Part shown: piece after piece, positions 44,586 through 54,150 of the stretch
Layout: the number at the start of each line of letters is the position of its first letter
Position numbering within the stretch: position 1 is the first letter of the stretch
Source of the DNA: Robinsoniella peoriensis
GTDB lineage: Bacteria; Bacillota; Clostridia; Lachnospirales; Lachnospiraceae
Length of the DNA stretch: 64,000 nt
Assembly (NCBI RefSeq): GCF_000797495.1
Contig: NZ_JTGN01000023.1
Span: 28,540 to 92,539 of the forward strand
Direction: 5' to 3'
The notes under the pieces: generated by a model
What the model saw: the letters and a program-made list of their open reading frames with translations, nothing else
Database searches by the model: none
Told to the model about the DNA's origin: nothing
Translations under genes and position numbers: made by a program

Positions 44586-46391
44586 TTGAAACGACATTTA
44601 CCTTTGCTAATTTCCGTTCTTTTATGTACGATATCCTTACTTTCTGTTATGCTTCTTATTTACTCCATACAGGAAGAAAATAATTATAAAAATCCTGAGA
44701 ATCTTACCTCTGTGCAATTCATTGGAACTTATCAGGCATCACCGTCAGATCTCCCAAGAGATCTGACATCTGAAACCTATATTAACGGAGCAGAGGTGCC
44801 TTCACTAATTTTAACCGGACATTTTGACCACGAAATACAGGATAATGAACAACTCCTTTTCCGGCTGAATAATGTCCGATTTAAAATTTATATAAATGGC
44901 AGGGAATATTTTTCCTATGGAGAAAAGGGAACTTACCCCTCATTTGTAAAATCTCCCGGTAATATATGGATTGGCGTTATGTTCCCTCACATTACTTTAC
45001 AGGATGAAATAAAAATCGAACTAAGCAGTATTTACCATAATAATCTCTCGATATCATATAATAATTTTTACCATCAGATATACAAGGGAGACTCTGGTGC
45101 ACTATTTCAATTTCTGCTCAAGAATAATTTTACTAAAATTTTCCTGGGGTTTTTTGTCGTACTGTTTGGTATGATGCTTTTAGGAGCACTGATGCTATTG
45201 AAAATTTTAAAGACACCCATATCTCCGGCACCTTTTTACCTGGCATTTTTTACGATTGTAAGCGGAATATGGGTACTGATCGATTTCAATCTGATCTCGC
45301 TGATAATCCCTTATGGACTGTTCACCAATATTTTAGATGTTATCTGTTTATCACTGGCACCGTTACTGCTCGTACTTTACATGCTGAACTTTGTGACAGG
45401 AAATGCCAGGTATTTCCTATTTGCTGTTGCCTATTCCCTGTTAGGATTTCTTTTGTTCTTTATTCTGACCCAGGGATGCGGTATTTTAGATGGTTATGAA
45501 CTTTTAACCCCGCTGTGCATCTTACTGGGCATTAGTTCTATCGTAGCATTTTTCTGCCTGCTGCATGAAATCAGGCATAATTCGAATAAAACGACTAAAT
45601 TTATACTGCAGTCCTGCTGCCTCTGCTTTTTAGGCGCAGGTGATGTAGTGAATTATTTTTTACAGATCATTCCCTTTAATATTTGGTTCATTACAGGATT
45701 TCTGCTATTTATGATAACCCAGTTTATATTCGTCGTGCGTTATCTTAACAAAAGCATTAATAATGCTTACCTGACCAGACAATTAGAAAGTGAACTGGCA
45801 CAAAGCCGTATAGCGATAGCTCTAAGCCAGATACAGCCTCACTTCCTGTATAATTCACTGACTGCAATCAAACAGCTTTGCGCCATTGATCCTATCCGCG
45901 CAGAAAAAGCAGTTGGTGATTTTGCCAGTTTCCTAAGGGGCAATCTGGATTCTCTCTCAAGCAGTGCCCCCATTCCTTTCGAGAAGGAACTGAATCATAT
46001 TAAGAACTATTTATCCCTGGAACAATTAAGATTTGGACGCCGGCTTCGAATTGTTTACGATATCCATGCAAATGGATTTCTGATTCCTTCCCTGACTGTC
46101 CAGCCTTTAGTTGAAAATTCCGTTCGATATGGTGTTACCAAAAAAATTAATGGAGGTACGGTAACCATATCAACTAAAGAAACTGAGAATGCCTTTATCG
46201 TTACCATCTCTGATGACGGCATTGGATTTGACCCATATAAAAAACAGGATGACGGACGCACTCATATTGGCATCGAAAATGTTCGAAAACGCCTTTATTC
46301 ACAGGGGGGCAGTCATCTGTCCATCACAAGTATTCCCAAAGAGGGAACTACAGCTGTCATTACTATTTACAAAGGAGCGACTGAAAAATGA
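44586..46391 (+). CDS. LytS/YpdA-type sensor histidine kinase with a 7TM sensor
   Basis: The 601-residue protein has an N-terminal helix, an extracellular domain (to about 170), about seven membrane helices (about 180-390) and a cytosolic His_kinase domain with SQIQPHFLYNSL carrying the phospho-His, followed by an HATPase with PLVENSVRYG and DDGIGFD. The start is a TTG: GAGGAGG lies about eight bases before it. It overlaps the response regulator gene by four bases. It senses an unknown external signal. Confidence 0.87.
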   Translation: MKRHLPLLISVLLCTISLLSVMLLIYSIQEENNYKNPENLTSVQFIGTYQASPSDLPRDLTSETYINGAEVPSLILTGHFDHEIQDNEQLLFRLNNVRFKIYINGREYFSYGEKGTYPSFVKSPGNIWIGVMFPHITLQDEIKIELSSIYHNNLSISYNNFYHQIYKGDSGALFQFLLKNNFTKIFLGFFVVLFGMMLLGALMLLKILKTPISPAPFYLAFFTIVSGIWVLIDFNLISLIIPYGLFTNILDVICLSLAPLLLVLYMLNFVTGNARYFLFAVAYSLLGFLLFFILTQGCGILDGYELLTPLCILLGISSIVAFFCLLHEIRHNSNKTTKFILQSCCLCFLGAGDVVNYFLQIIPFNIWFITGFLLFMITQFIFVVRYLNKSINNAYLTRQLESELAQSRIAIALSQIQPHFLYNSLTAIKQLCAIDPIRAEKAVGDFASFLRGNLDSLSSSAPIPFEKELNHIKNYLSLEQLRFGRRLRIVYDIHANGFLIPSLTVQPLVENSVRYGVTKKINGGTVTISTKETENAFIVTISDDGIGFDPYKKQDDGRTHIGIENVRKRLYSQGGSHLSITSIPKEGTTAVITIYKGATEK

Positions 46392-47185
46392 ATATTATAG
46401 CCGTAGATGATGAAGAACTTGCACTTGCTTACTTAGTCAGAATTCTGGGGGAAGCTGAACCGGATTGTCAGATACAACCTTTTCTGGATCCTTTTGACGC
46501 TCTTCAGTACGTGAAATCCCACCCGGTAGATCTTGCATTTTTAGATGTGGAAATGTATGGACTAAATGGGATTGACCTTGCAAAACGTTTTAAAGATACT
46601 CAGCCTGACATTAATATTATTTTTGTGACAGGTTTTCCTGATTATGCCGTAGATGCCTTTTCCCTTCATGCCAGCGGATATCTTCTAAAGCCTGTCTCCG
46701 TTGAAAGTATTCATTCGGAAATAGCCTATCTGCGTAATCCAATCGTCAAAAAGACGGATAAAAAAATTCGTGTACAGACCTTTGGCAGTTTTGAAGTATT
46801 TAACGGAAGTATTCCACTTGAATTTTCACGGATCAAATCCAAAGAACTGTTTGCTTATCTGATCGACCGTAAGGGCGCAGGATCAACTACTGCCGAACTC
46901 AGTGCAATTTTATGGGAAGACCGGGAGTACAGTATTTCTCTTCAGAAACAGTTTCAAACGATTGTCAGTGATATGATGAAAACGCTAAAAAGCGCAGATG
47001 CAGATGATGTAGTAATAAAAAAACGTAACTTTATATCAGTGGACACCTCCAAAATAGAATGTGACTACTATAATTTTTTAAACGGAGATGTTCGTGCCAT
47101 CAACAGTTATGCCGGCGAATATATGTCAAACTACAGCTGGGCAGAATTTACCACCGGCTTCTTATACCGGCAAATTCATGAATAA
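46388..47185 (+). CDS. Response regulator with a winged-helix/BTAD-type output
   Basis: The 265-residue protein has an N-terminal receiver (about 1-117; FLDVEM holds the phospho-Asp, with AVDDEE at the acidic pocket) and a C-terminal SARP-like part: a winged helix (IRVQTFGSFEVFNG start) and a helical segment. Its ATG lies in the stop region of the kinase gene. LytS-type kinases usually pair with LytTR regulators, so this output domain is less common. Confidence 0.85.
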   Translation: MNIIAVDDEELALAYLVRILGEAEPDCQIQPFLDPFDALQYVKSHPVDLAFLDVEMYGLNGIDLAKRFKDTQPDINIIFVTGFPDYAVDAFSLHASGYLLKPVSVESIHSEIAYLRNPIVKKTDKKIRVQTFGSFEVFNGSIPLEFSRIKSKELFAYLIDRKGAGSTTAELSAILWEDREYSISLQKQFQTIVSDMMKTLKSADADDVVIKKRNFISVDTSKIECDYYNFLNGDVRAINSYAGEYMSNYSWAEFTTGFLYRQIHE

Positions 47186-47238
47186 CTTCTTAAACTATTC
47201 ATGTATGCCGCATTCCGAACAGAAAGCAGGAATTTTTC

Positions 47239-49593
47239 ATGGAAAAGAGTACCCTTATACGGACAAATATTATTATTTGCGTGATCATCACACTGGGTTT
47301 TACAATTACTTCAATTATTAGTTATCGCTCAAATATAGGCATTTTTCAAAAAGATATTGAAAATGTATCCGCCCTGGCTTCAGATGGCATCTACCATAAA
47401 ATTGATTCCATCTTTGCTAAACCGGTAAATGTTTCACTTACCATGGCAAATGACAGCTTGCTGGTTGATTTTCTCTCCAAAGAAAAGAATCACATGGAAG
47501 ATGATACTTACATACAGCAGCTTCGGGAATATCTGAATTCCTATAAAGAAAAGTATTCCTATGATTCAGTATTCCTGGTTTCCACAAATACAAACCGCTA
47601 TTATCACTTTAATGGCATTGACCGGTTGATTACTGTCGATAACCCGGAAAACAAATGGTATTATGATTTTATCGAACACGAAAATGAATATTCTCTCAAT
47701 GTGGATAATGACGAAGCCAGTGATAACATCATCACCATTTTTGTAAACTGCAAAATCAAAGCAAAGGACGGGAGTACTTTAGGGGTAGTGGGTGTTGGAT
47801 TAAAAGTAGATCATCTTCAGGAACTTCTAAAAGAATACGACCGGCAGTTTGGAGTCACTGCCAGATTAATAGATCATGATGGTATTATACAGGTCTCTTC
47901 CTCAGAGACGGGCTATGAAAATGTTAATATTTTTAAAGATTCATCACTTGTTGATTTCAAGGATACCATTCTGCAAAATACAACAGGGAAAGAAACTTTC
48001 TGGTGTGACTCCCCTCAATACCAAAGCGAATACTGCGTTGCCCAATATATCCCTAACTTAAAATGGCATCTGGTTGTTGCTAACAATTCTACTGCAGTGA
48101 GCCATCAGCTACATCTGCAGCTTGGAAGAAATATTGCGATTATAATATTTATTATCATGTGTGTACTCCTGACGATTACAAAGGTAATCCGTAAATACAA
48201 TAAACAGATCCTAAAACTTTCCATTGATGCCGAGCTGGAATACCATAAGCTCCTTCATGAAGCAACGGAAGGTCTGTATGAAAATATTTATGAACTGGAT
48301 ATCACCCATAACTGTGCCTGCGGTGAAGGTACCAAACAATATTTTGAAAGCCTTGGCATAGAAAGGGATTCCCCCTATGATAAAGCACTGAAGACAATTG
48401 CACAAAAACAGGTGAAAGAGGATTATATCCAGGGATATATGGAGATTTTTTCTCCCCAGCACGTATTGGAAGTTTATAAAAGCGGTATCAATACCCTGAC
48501 TTATGATTTCTTATTTTTGGAATCACCGGATAAATACCGTTGGATGCGGATTAATGCCAGAATTTTTTTCTGGGCATCCAACCAGTCCATTCGTATGATC
48601 ACATACCGCCAGAATATAGACGCGGAAAAGAAAAGGGAAATTATGCTTCTTAAAAAATCACAGATTGATTCCCTTACCGGTTTGTACAACAAAAGAACTA
48701 CTGAGGATATGATATCAGGTATCCTTTACAAAGATGCTCCTAACAGGCTGCGTCATGCATTTATTATATTTGATATCGATAATTTCAAACACATCAATGA
48801 TACTTTTGGCCATACCTTCGGTGACTCCGTCATTACAGAATTTGCGGCAGAATTAAGATCGCAATTCCGGGACAGCGATATCGTAGGGCGAATTGGCGGG
48901 GATGAATTTGCAGCCTGCATGAGAGATTTCCATGATATAGGTTCTGTTATTCATAAATTAGAAAGGTTCTGCTCTAAATTGAGCCGGAAGAATTTTGGAA
49001 AAAACAGTGAATACTATATTTCTACCAGTATTGGCGTGTCCCTGTTCCCGGATCATGGAAGCTCCTACACGGAATTATATGAAAAAGCCGATCAGGCATT
49101 ATATTATACCAAAGGACACGGAAAAGGCTCTTATTGTATTTTCAATAAAAATATTGAAGGAGATTCTGTGTTTCATGTCAACCAGCAGGATATGCTTGCA
49201 TTAATCAGTACTTCCATTGACGGCATTTCCAAAATAGCATGGGTGGATGGCAAATTCAGAATGCTGTATTTCAATCAGAAAAGAACTGAGCTTACCGGCA
49301 CCACCGCAAAAACATTTTCCGATCCGGATTATGATGTCCTCTCACAGATTCATCCGGACGACCTTCCCGGCGCTTTGGACATTTATTATAAATCTTTGCC
49401 GGAAAGAGTTCCTTTCTCCTTATCTTACCGGCTGCGCCACTCCGATGGCCATTATATTCCCGTGAAAGCCAACGGCCTTTTTGTGGATGAAGTGTATAAA
49501 GAGAAATACCCCGTGTTTTATGTGATCTATACAGACATGTCCTCTGTTCTGGATTTCGAAAAAACAAACAAAATAACTGATAAAAATCTATAA
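47239..49593 (+). CDS. Membrane diguanylate cyclase (Cache-GGDEF-PAS)
   Basis: The 784-residue protein has two membrane helices around a dCache-type sensor (about 30-300), a PAS-like segment (about 340-470), a GGDEF domain (about 475-635) and a C-terminal PAS_3 domain. The motif GRIGGDEFAACM is intact, so it should make cyclic-di-GMP. It lies 53 bases after the response regulator and probably belongs to the same transcript, which joins two-component signalling with second-messenger production. Confidence 0.88.
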   Translation: MEKSTLIRTNIIICVIITLGFTITSIISYRSNIGIFQKDIENVSALASDGIYHKIDSIFAKPVNVSLTMANDSLLVDFLSKEKNHMEDDTYIQQLREYLNSYKEKYSYDSVFLVSTNTNRYYHFNGIDRLITVDNPENKWYYDFIEHENEYSLNVDNDEASDNIITIFVNCKIKAKDGSTLGVVGVGLKVDHLQELLKEYDRQFGVTARLIDHDGIIQVSSSETGYENVNIFKDSSLVDFKDTILQNTTGKETFWCDSPQYQSEYCVAQYIPNLKWHLVVANNSTAVSHQLHLQLGRNIAIIIFIIMCVLLTITKVIRKYNKQILKLSIDAELEYHKLLHEATEGLYENIYELDITHNCACGEGTKQYFESLGIERDSPYDKALKTIAQKQVKEDYIQGYMEIFSPQHVLEVYKSGINTLTYDFLFLESPDKYRWMRINARIFFWASNQSIRMITYRQNIDAEKKREIMLLKKSQIDSLTGLYNKRTTEDMISGILYKDAPNRLRHAFIIFDIDNFKHINDTFGHTFGDSVITEFAAELRSQFRDSDIVGRIGGDEFAACMRDFHDIGSVIHKLERFCSKLSRKNFGKNSEYYISTSIGVSLFPDHGSSYTELYEKADQALYYTKGHGKGSYCIFNKNIEGDSVFHVNQQDMLALISTSIDGISKIAWVDGKFRMLYFNQKRTELTGTTAKTFSDPDYDVLSQIHPDDLPGALDIYYKSLPERVPFSLSYRLRHSDGHYIPVKANGLFVDEVYKEKYPVFYVIYTDMSSVLDFEKTNKITDKNL

Positions 49594-49661
49594 AAAGTCT
49601 ATGCTTTTTTCAAAAGTCGTCTTATAATTAAATATAAGAAATTTATGAAGGAGGTATACAT

Positions 49662-49979
49662 ATGACAAAAGTAACTATTAATCCAGGTGTCTGCGGGCTG
49701 ATCACCAGTATAGAAGCTTCTTCTGAGGATCAGATGGAAGTTACAGTAAAAGTTGATTCCGGGTGCGCAAGTATCCAAAAAATGTTTGACGACCTGGGGG
49801 ATACCTTTGATGCTTATGAGGTCTGTCTTGGAAAACCGGGCACAGGCCCCTTATATGAGTATGCATCAGAACATCTCCCCGGACATGCATCCTGCCCCGC
49901 TATCGCAGGGATGATTAAGTGCATGGAGGTTGAGTGCAAGCTAGCACTTCCCAAAGAGGCATGGATACGATTTGAATGA
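49662..49979 (+). CDS. Small Cys-containing protein, DUF6951-like
   Basis: The 105-residue protein has no signal peptide and six Cys residues, including CASIQKMFD, HASCPAIAG and MIKCMEVECK. It looks like a DUF6951-type protein; function is unknown, and metal or cofactor binding is possible. GGAGGTATACAT lies before the ATG. It follows the diguanylate cyclase by 68 bases and a terminator follows. Confidence 0.7.
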   Translation: MTKVTINPGVCGLITSIEASSEDQMEVTVKVDSGCASIQKMFDDLGDTFDAYEVCLGKPGTGPLYEYASEHLPGHASCPAIAGMIKCMEVECKLALPKEAWIRFE

Positions 49980-49992
49980 TCTGCATTGTAAC

Positions 49993-50041
49993 GGAAAGAC
50001 TCATTAGCGATATGACAATTCTTATCGATAATGAGTCTTTT
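49993..50041. terminator. Bidirectional terminator between the DUF6951 and AlbA_2 genes
   Basis: GAAAGACTCATTA pairs with TAATGAGTCTTTTC around an inner stem (GCGAT/ATCGA), giving T-runs in both directions. It serves both convergent genes. Confidence 0.85.
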
Positions 50042-50048
50042 CGTCAAA

Positions 50049-51365
50049 CTAATCTTTTAGTTTATATCTAATTAATCTCCCACCCCCACTTTTTATAATA
50101 AACCCCTTCTTTGTCATTTCCCGCAGCAGTACAATTGCTGTTGCCTGTGATACTCCAACGGCTTCTTCAACATCTTTTCGAACAATATAATCTTTTTTAT
50201 TAAAAAGATTAAGAATTTGCTCCTCTCTCTCCGTATAACGGTTAATACTTGCATTTATATGTTCGTGTGTAAGCCTATTGGCATAAAAATTCCTATTTGG
50301 CAAAGTAATCTTAAAGGCATTATTCGTCACATCAAACCGAGGCTTTTCATCAGCCTCTTCATAGCTCTCCACAATCTTAGGTACCCCGGTTCCATATGCT
50401 TCAATCAGGTTCAGACGATAGAATATATTTGCCAGTTTTTGATTTCTTAAAATAGATACACCAAGCAAAATATCATCTAATGTCATTCCTTTCACCAAAC
50501 CGCCTACCGTCACAAATTCAATTCTATCTTCAAAAATACTAATCAATGTACTGGCGCTAAACGAATAATCCCGATGTACAATCGCATTCAAAAGAGCTTC
50601 ACGCAAGGCTTCTTCGGGATAATCCCTACGATCAATTCTATTCAGACCTTTAAATTCAGCTCTGGTACGATTATATAATTCGATATATTCATATGCATCC
50701 TCTACCTGTCCTAGCAGCGATCCGGTAAACTCCTTTCTCTCCTTAAAAACTGCTTTTTTACTTCCCTCAAATACTGCCAGTTTTATTGTATGCTGGCATT
50801 GTTCTGACAATAAAAGCCCTAAACACGTATATGCCCCATCCATTCCAATCAAGCCCAGAGAAATCCTTTGATTATCCTCAAACGCAACCTTTTTCCTCTT
50901 AAAGTAGTCTGCCGTCTTTACAAAAGTAAGCTGCTGTTCCAGCGACCGTGCTGTTTCATAACAGTCACCGCTAGTTTCCTTGATCATATTTCGAATCCCG
51001 GTCTCTGTTGCCGGAACGGTAGACGCTCCCTGCCTTACATATACCCCTTCCGGACGCAATCCTTTTTTAGATATATAATAAGGGCGTGCTGTCCCCCTCT
51101 GTACTGAAACAACAACGACTTCTTTATCTTCCATTACTTCATTATTACATTCTACAAAAAGTGTAACATCCGGCCGTATTGCATCTCTGACGGCATTGGT
51201 CATACGCAGCATGGTATCATCCACATCATTTACTCCAACGACTGATCCATCATCCTGTATACCAATATATATTGTACCACCGTCAGAGTTAGCAAAACCA
51301 ACCACTGTTTTCTTTATATCATCTGTAAACTCTCTTTTAAACTCAATTGTTTTACTTTCATTCAT
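50049..51365 (-). CDS. AlbA_2-type ATP-binding transcriptional regulator
   Basis: The product of about 438 residues has an N-terminal AlbA_2 (Schlafen-like) domain (about 1-120; ESKTIEFKREF and SDGGTIYIGIQDDG), a central part with EALLNAIVHRDYS typical of the HATPase_c_4-like half and a C-terminal winged helix (YIVRKDVEEAVGVSQATAIVLL). Members act as DNA-binding regulators. The ATG at 51365 follows GAGGAAACGGGT; the frame is open to 51494 but that stretch is the promoter region. It stands alone. Confidence 0.85.
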   Translation of the reverse strand: MNESKTIEFKREFTDDIKKTVVGFANSDGGTIYIGIQDDGSVVGVNDVDDTMLRMTNAVRDAIRPDVTLFVECNNEVMEDKEVVVVSVQRGTARPYYISKKGLRPEGVYVRQGASTVPATETGIRNMIKETSGDCYETARSLEQQLTFVKTADYFKRKKVAFEDNQRISLGLIGMDGAYTCLGLLLSEQCQHTIKLAVFEGSKKAVFKERKEFTGSLLGQVEDAYEYIELYNRTRAEFKGLNRIDRRDYPEEALREALLNAIVHRDYSFSASTLISIFEDRIEFVTVGGLVKGMTLDDILLGVSILRNQKLANIFYRLNLIEAYGTGVPKIVESYEEADEKPRFDVTNNAFKITLPNRNFYANRLTHEHINASINRYTEREEQILNLFNKKDYIVRKDVEEAVGVSQATAIVLLREMTKKGFIIKSGGGRLIRYKLKD

Positions 51366-51420
51366 ACCCGTTTCCTCATAATTCTTTCTGATTATCGTTC
51401 TAATTATTCTAATCATTATA

Positions 51421-51454
51421 ATAATTATTATATCATTATAAAATACCTTGTCAA
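51421..51454 (-). promoter_or_regulatory. Promoter with AT-rich palindromes of the AlbA_2 gene
   Basis: On the minus strand, TTGACA (51449-51454) and TATAAT (51427-51432) are 16 bases apart, a consensus promoter. The -10 region overlaps ATAATAATTATTAT, a perfect palindrome, and more ATAATGATTA-like copies follow downstream. That arrangement suggests autorepression. Confidence 0.75.
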
Positions 51455-51508
51455 CGCTATAAATATAAAATTGTTTAACAACTGTATTCTCCAATCAATA
51501 TGCACCTC

Positions 51509-51541
51509 AAAAAAGCTGCCGGCACCTGCCAGCAGCTTTTC
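51509..51541 (-). terminator. Terminator of the GH112 locus
   Basis: On the minus strand, AAAAGCTGC pairs with GCAGCTTTTTT around a GC-rich loop and gives six T. It lies about 60 bases after the HPr-like gene. Confidence 0.85.
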
Positions 51542-51599
51542 CTGTTTGAAGAGATTCATACTATGGAATCATGGTTACAAATCAGAAAGCAGTATGGAA

Positions 51600-51884
51600 T
51601 TAACGTCCCGCCTTGTCTTGATCCGGTCTGTGTGAATTCCTGGAAGCCATCATTCTGCGGCTTACAAATGGTCCTACCTCTTGTACCAGTTCCATGCATT
51701 CATTATCATGAATGATCATTTGAATATTTTTTGCAGAGCTTAGCGCCAGAGTTCCCACCAGCGACTTTGCATCAACGATATGGTGTCCATACCGCAGGTC
51801 TACATCTACATCATATCTGCTGACAATATTGACGAACTGGACAGCGTCATCCGGGGTCTGGAATGTAATGGGTATTTTGATCAT
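51600..51884 (-). CDS. HPr-like protein lacking the catalytic His
   Basis: The 94-residue protein aligns with HPr over its first 70 residues. The position of His15 is Thr10 and Arg17 is Asp, so it cannot carry PTS phosphate. The Ser46 region is kept (DAKSLVGTLAL, Ser41), as in Crh, which is phosphorylated on Ser and works in catabolite control. It also has a basic tail. AAAGGAG lies nine bases before the ATG. It is the last gene of the GH112 locus, 80 bases after the phosphorylase. Confidence 0.75.
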   Translation of the reverse strand: MIKIPITFQTPDDAVQFVNIVSRYDVDVDLRYGHHIVDAKSLVGTLALSSAKNIQMIIHDNECMELVQEVGPFVSRRMMASRNSHRPDQDKAGR

Positions 51885-51964
51885 GTGTTTATACTCCTTT
51901 CATGAGATGTTTCATTAATTGGAGTATATCCAGTTTCTGGAATTATAACGGTTAATATTTCATT

Positions 51965-54130
51965 CTACAGGAAAATATTTATAACTTCTGTCTGATATGC
52001 TTTCAGTCTGCAGGAAATTTCTTTTCCTTCCACCTTTACCAGTGTTTCCTGTTCTGTATCCGTATTATTAATTACTACCAGTGCGTGTCCGTCAGGAAAA
52101 TAAGCGCATTCCGTATTCAGATTCGATGTGACTCCCTCCTGATCCATTTTCTCCCCTGCCCCGAATAAAATGAGATTTTGCAGCATTCTGGTATTCGCCG
52201 GGCAAATCCGGTAAGATGACAGATAGATTCCGCAGCCCCTTCCAAATGAATGAACCGTTAATAACGGCTGACCTTCTTTTTCCAACAGCACCCTGGCTGA
52301 TCCGTCTGTGAGATACATTCCTTCCCCGGATTTTATGCCGGCTCCTTCGGGGATCAGCCCGGGAATTTCCTCGGCTGTAAATTTCCATTTTCCATGGCAC
52401 ACCCTTGCCCCTGTGTCTTTATCCACTCCCAGTATATGCGCCATTCTGAAGTAAGTATCGTATCCATCCACAGCGGAAGGCTCATTTACACCAATAAATG
52501 CGCCTCCATCGTGGGCCCACTTAGTCAGTCTTTCTACAATTTCACAATCCTTCCAGACATCTCCGCCGCTCCATGCCGTACCTGCCGCGCCTGCATTGAT
52601 CAGAACGTCTATCTGGTCCAGTGCTCCCTTTTTCACATCTTCAAAATTGATAAAGCTGACCTCAAAGGGAAGACCTGACAGACTTTCATTGATATGGATC
52701 AGATCATGCATATAAGTCTCATGAAAATGCCCCGACAGCGTCCAGGAACGAAGTCGCCCCCAATAATGCAAAACAGCAACTCTTGGTCTGAAATTCATCG
52801 GTGCCCCTGTTTTATGTAATTCCCGGATCTTACGGAAGTCATCTGCCAATTCTTCCATATAATCGGCAAACTCCGGTTTTCGCTCAACCAGATGCAGATA
52901 ACCGCCCAGCCCGATACGGTCGACCGGCTGCCTTAAAATTGCTCTTCGTACATCTTTCCAGTATCTCTGTGCCTCCGCCTTTGGATCACCGTCAGCCAGA
53001 AAAGAGGGCGAACCGTCCACTCCTGTTGGAAACAGATAGGGATGAAGTCGCAGTTCATGGGTCTTTACCCTAACCCCGCTGCAGAGTCTGGATTCAAAAC
53101 CACTGAAAACCGCTTTGATGATGCCATCAAATCCAAACTTTTCAAAATTTTTTCCATAAGGTTCATTTCCAACCCAGCTGTCATCGTAGAACACATAGGC
53201 TTCCTTACCGTAGTCGTGGACGATTTTCACTAGCTTTTTTCCAAACTGAATTACAAAATCGTTTATAAACTTCATCCAATCGGCTTTCTTTTTGTCTCCG
53301 GGCATGTGGGTAACATGGAATTTACCCTTATTTACAAAATCTTCTGCCGTCATCGAGTAACCATATTTCTTCTCAAATTCATCCAGGGCAAGGGGACTGA
53401 CGGTAAAGTCATAGGACGCCCAGTCCGTAAATAAATGTCTGTTTCTTTCACTGCTTCCCCACATCCACACAAAATTATAGAACATGGAAGTAAAACGGAC
53501 CACTGTGGTATCCGGGTGCGCCTCACACCAGTCCTTCATCCACCCCAGCATATATTTCTGTGTCTCAGGATACCTTGGATCAATCTGCATCAGATGTTCC
53601 TTGTCCCATCCATTAGTAGTATGGTTATACATGGAAATTTCTTCCCAGATGCGGTATGCCAGAAAGCTTACGGTATACTTGTGCCAGAGTGCAGTTTTAT
53701 TTACCTTCACCGTCTTTTGTTCTCTGTCATAGCTCCACTTTTCCCGGGATATCTCTTCATTACTGGTCCGGTCATATACCTGCCAGTATTTCATTGCATT
53801 TTCCGAATCATTCACCTGAAACTGCCCTTCAAAAAAGTCTTCCATCAACTGAAAGGAAACGCTTTCCTCCACAGCCGTTTTCGGCTGTGTCACCAGAAAG
53901 GTCTGCTGCAGTTTATCCATATTCTTTTTCGCCCAGTCATTATGGTCCCGGATAATGCAGATTGTAGAATAAATTCCGTAACCTGCATCCAGTATTTCCC
54001 GGGATAGTTCGGTGCCGTCACTGTCACGGATTACATCTGCTCCCCACTGCTTTGCCAGTTTTAAGGTGAGTTCTTCGTATCCGGCTTCACCCGGCAGAGT
54101 AAATCCACCCTTTCTATTTTCTATATTCAT
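51965..54130 (-). CDS. 1,3-beta-galactosyl-N-acetylhexosamine phosphorylase (GH112)
   Basis: The 721-residue enzyme splits galacto-N-biose or lacto-N-biose with phosphate to galactose 1-phosphate and an N-acetylhexosamine; a GH112 relative acts on galactosyl-rhamnose, and I cannot tell which here. It has the family blocks RFTSMFYNF, DWASYDFTVSP, YGKEAYVFYDDSWVGNEPYG with the general acid in Asp316/Asp317, LRLHPYLFPTGVDG and VDRIGLGGYLHL. There is no signal peptide, so it acts in the cytosol after import. AGGAGGA lies before the ATG. Its operon has an ABC sugar importer and a YesM/YesN pair. Confidence 0.92.
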   Translation of the reverse strand: MNIENRKGGFTLPGEAGYEELTLKLAKQWGADVIRDSDGTELSREILDAGYGIYSTICIIRDHNDWAKKNMDKLQQTFLVTQPKTAVEESVSFQLMEDFFEGQFQVNDSENAMKYWQVYDRTSNEEISREKWSYDREQKTVKVNKTALWHKYTVSFLAYRIWEEISMYNHTTNGWDKEHLMQIDPRYPETQKYMLGWMKDWCEAHPDTTVVRFTSMFYNFVWMWGSSERNRHLFTDWASYDFTVSPLALDEFEKKYGYSMTAEDFVNKGKFHVTHMPGDKKKADWMKFINDFVIQFGKKLVKIVHDYGKEAYVFYDDSWVGNEPYGKNFEKFGFDGIIKAVFSGFESRLCSGVRVKTHELRLHPYLFPTGVDGSPSFLADGDPKAEAQRYWKDVRRAILRQPVDRIGLGGYLHLVERKPEFADYMEELADDFRKIRELHKTGAPMNFRPRVAVLHYWGRLRSWTLSGHFHETYMHDLIHINESLSGLPFEVSFINFEDVKKGALDQIDVLINAGAAGTAWSGGDVWKDCEIVERLTKWAHDGGAFIGVNEPSAVDGYDTYFRMAHILGVDKDTGARVCHGKWKFTAEEIPGLIPEGAGIKSGEGMYLTDGSARVLLEKEGQPLLTVHSFGRGCGIYLSSYRICPANTRMLQNLILFGAGEKMDQEGVTSNLNTECAYFPDGHALVVINNTDTEQETLVKVEGKEISCRLKAYQTEVINIFL

Positions 54131-54150
54131 AGATTCCTCCTGTTAAATCG

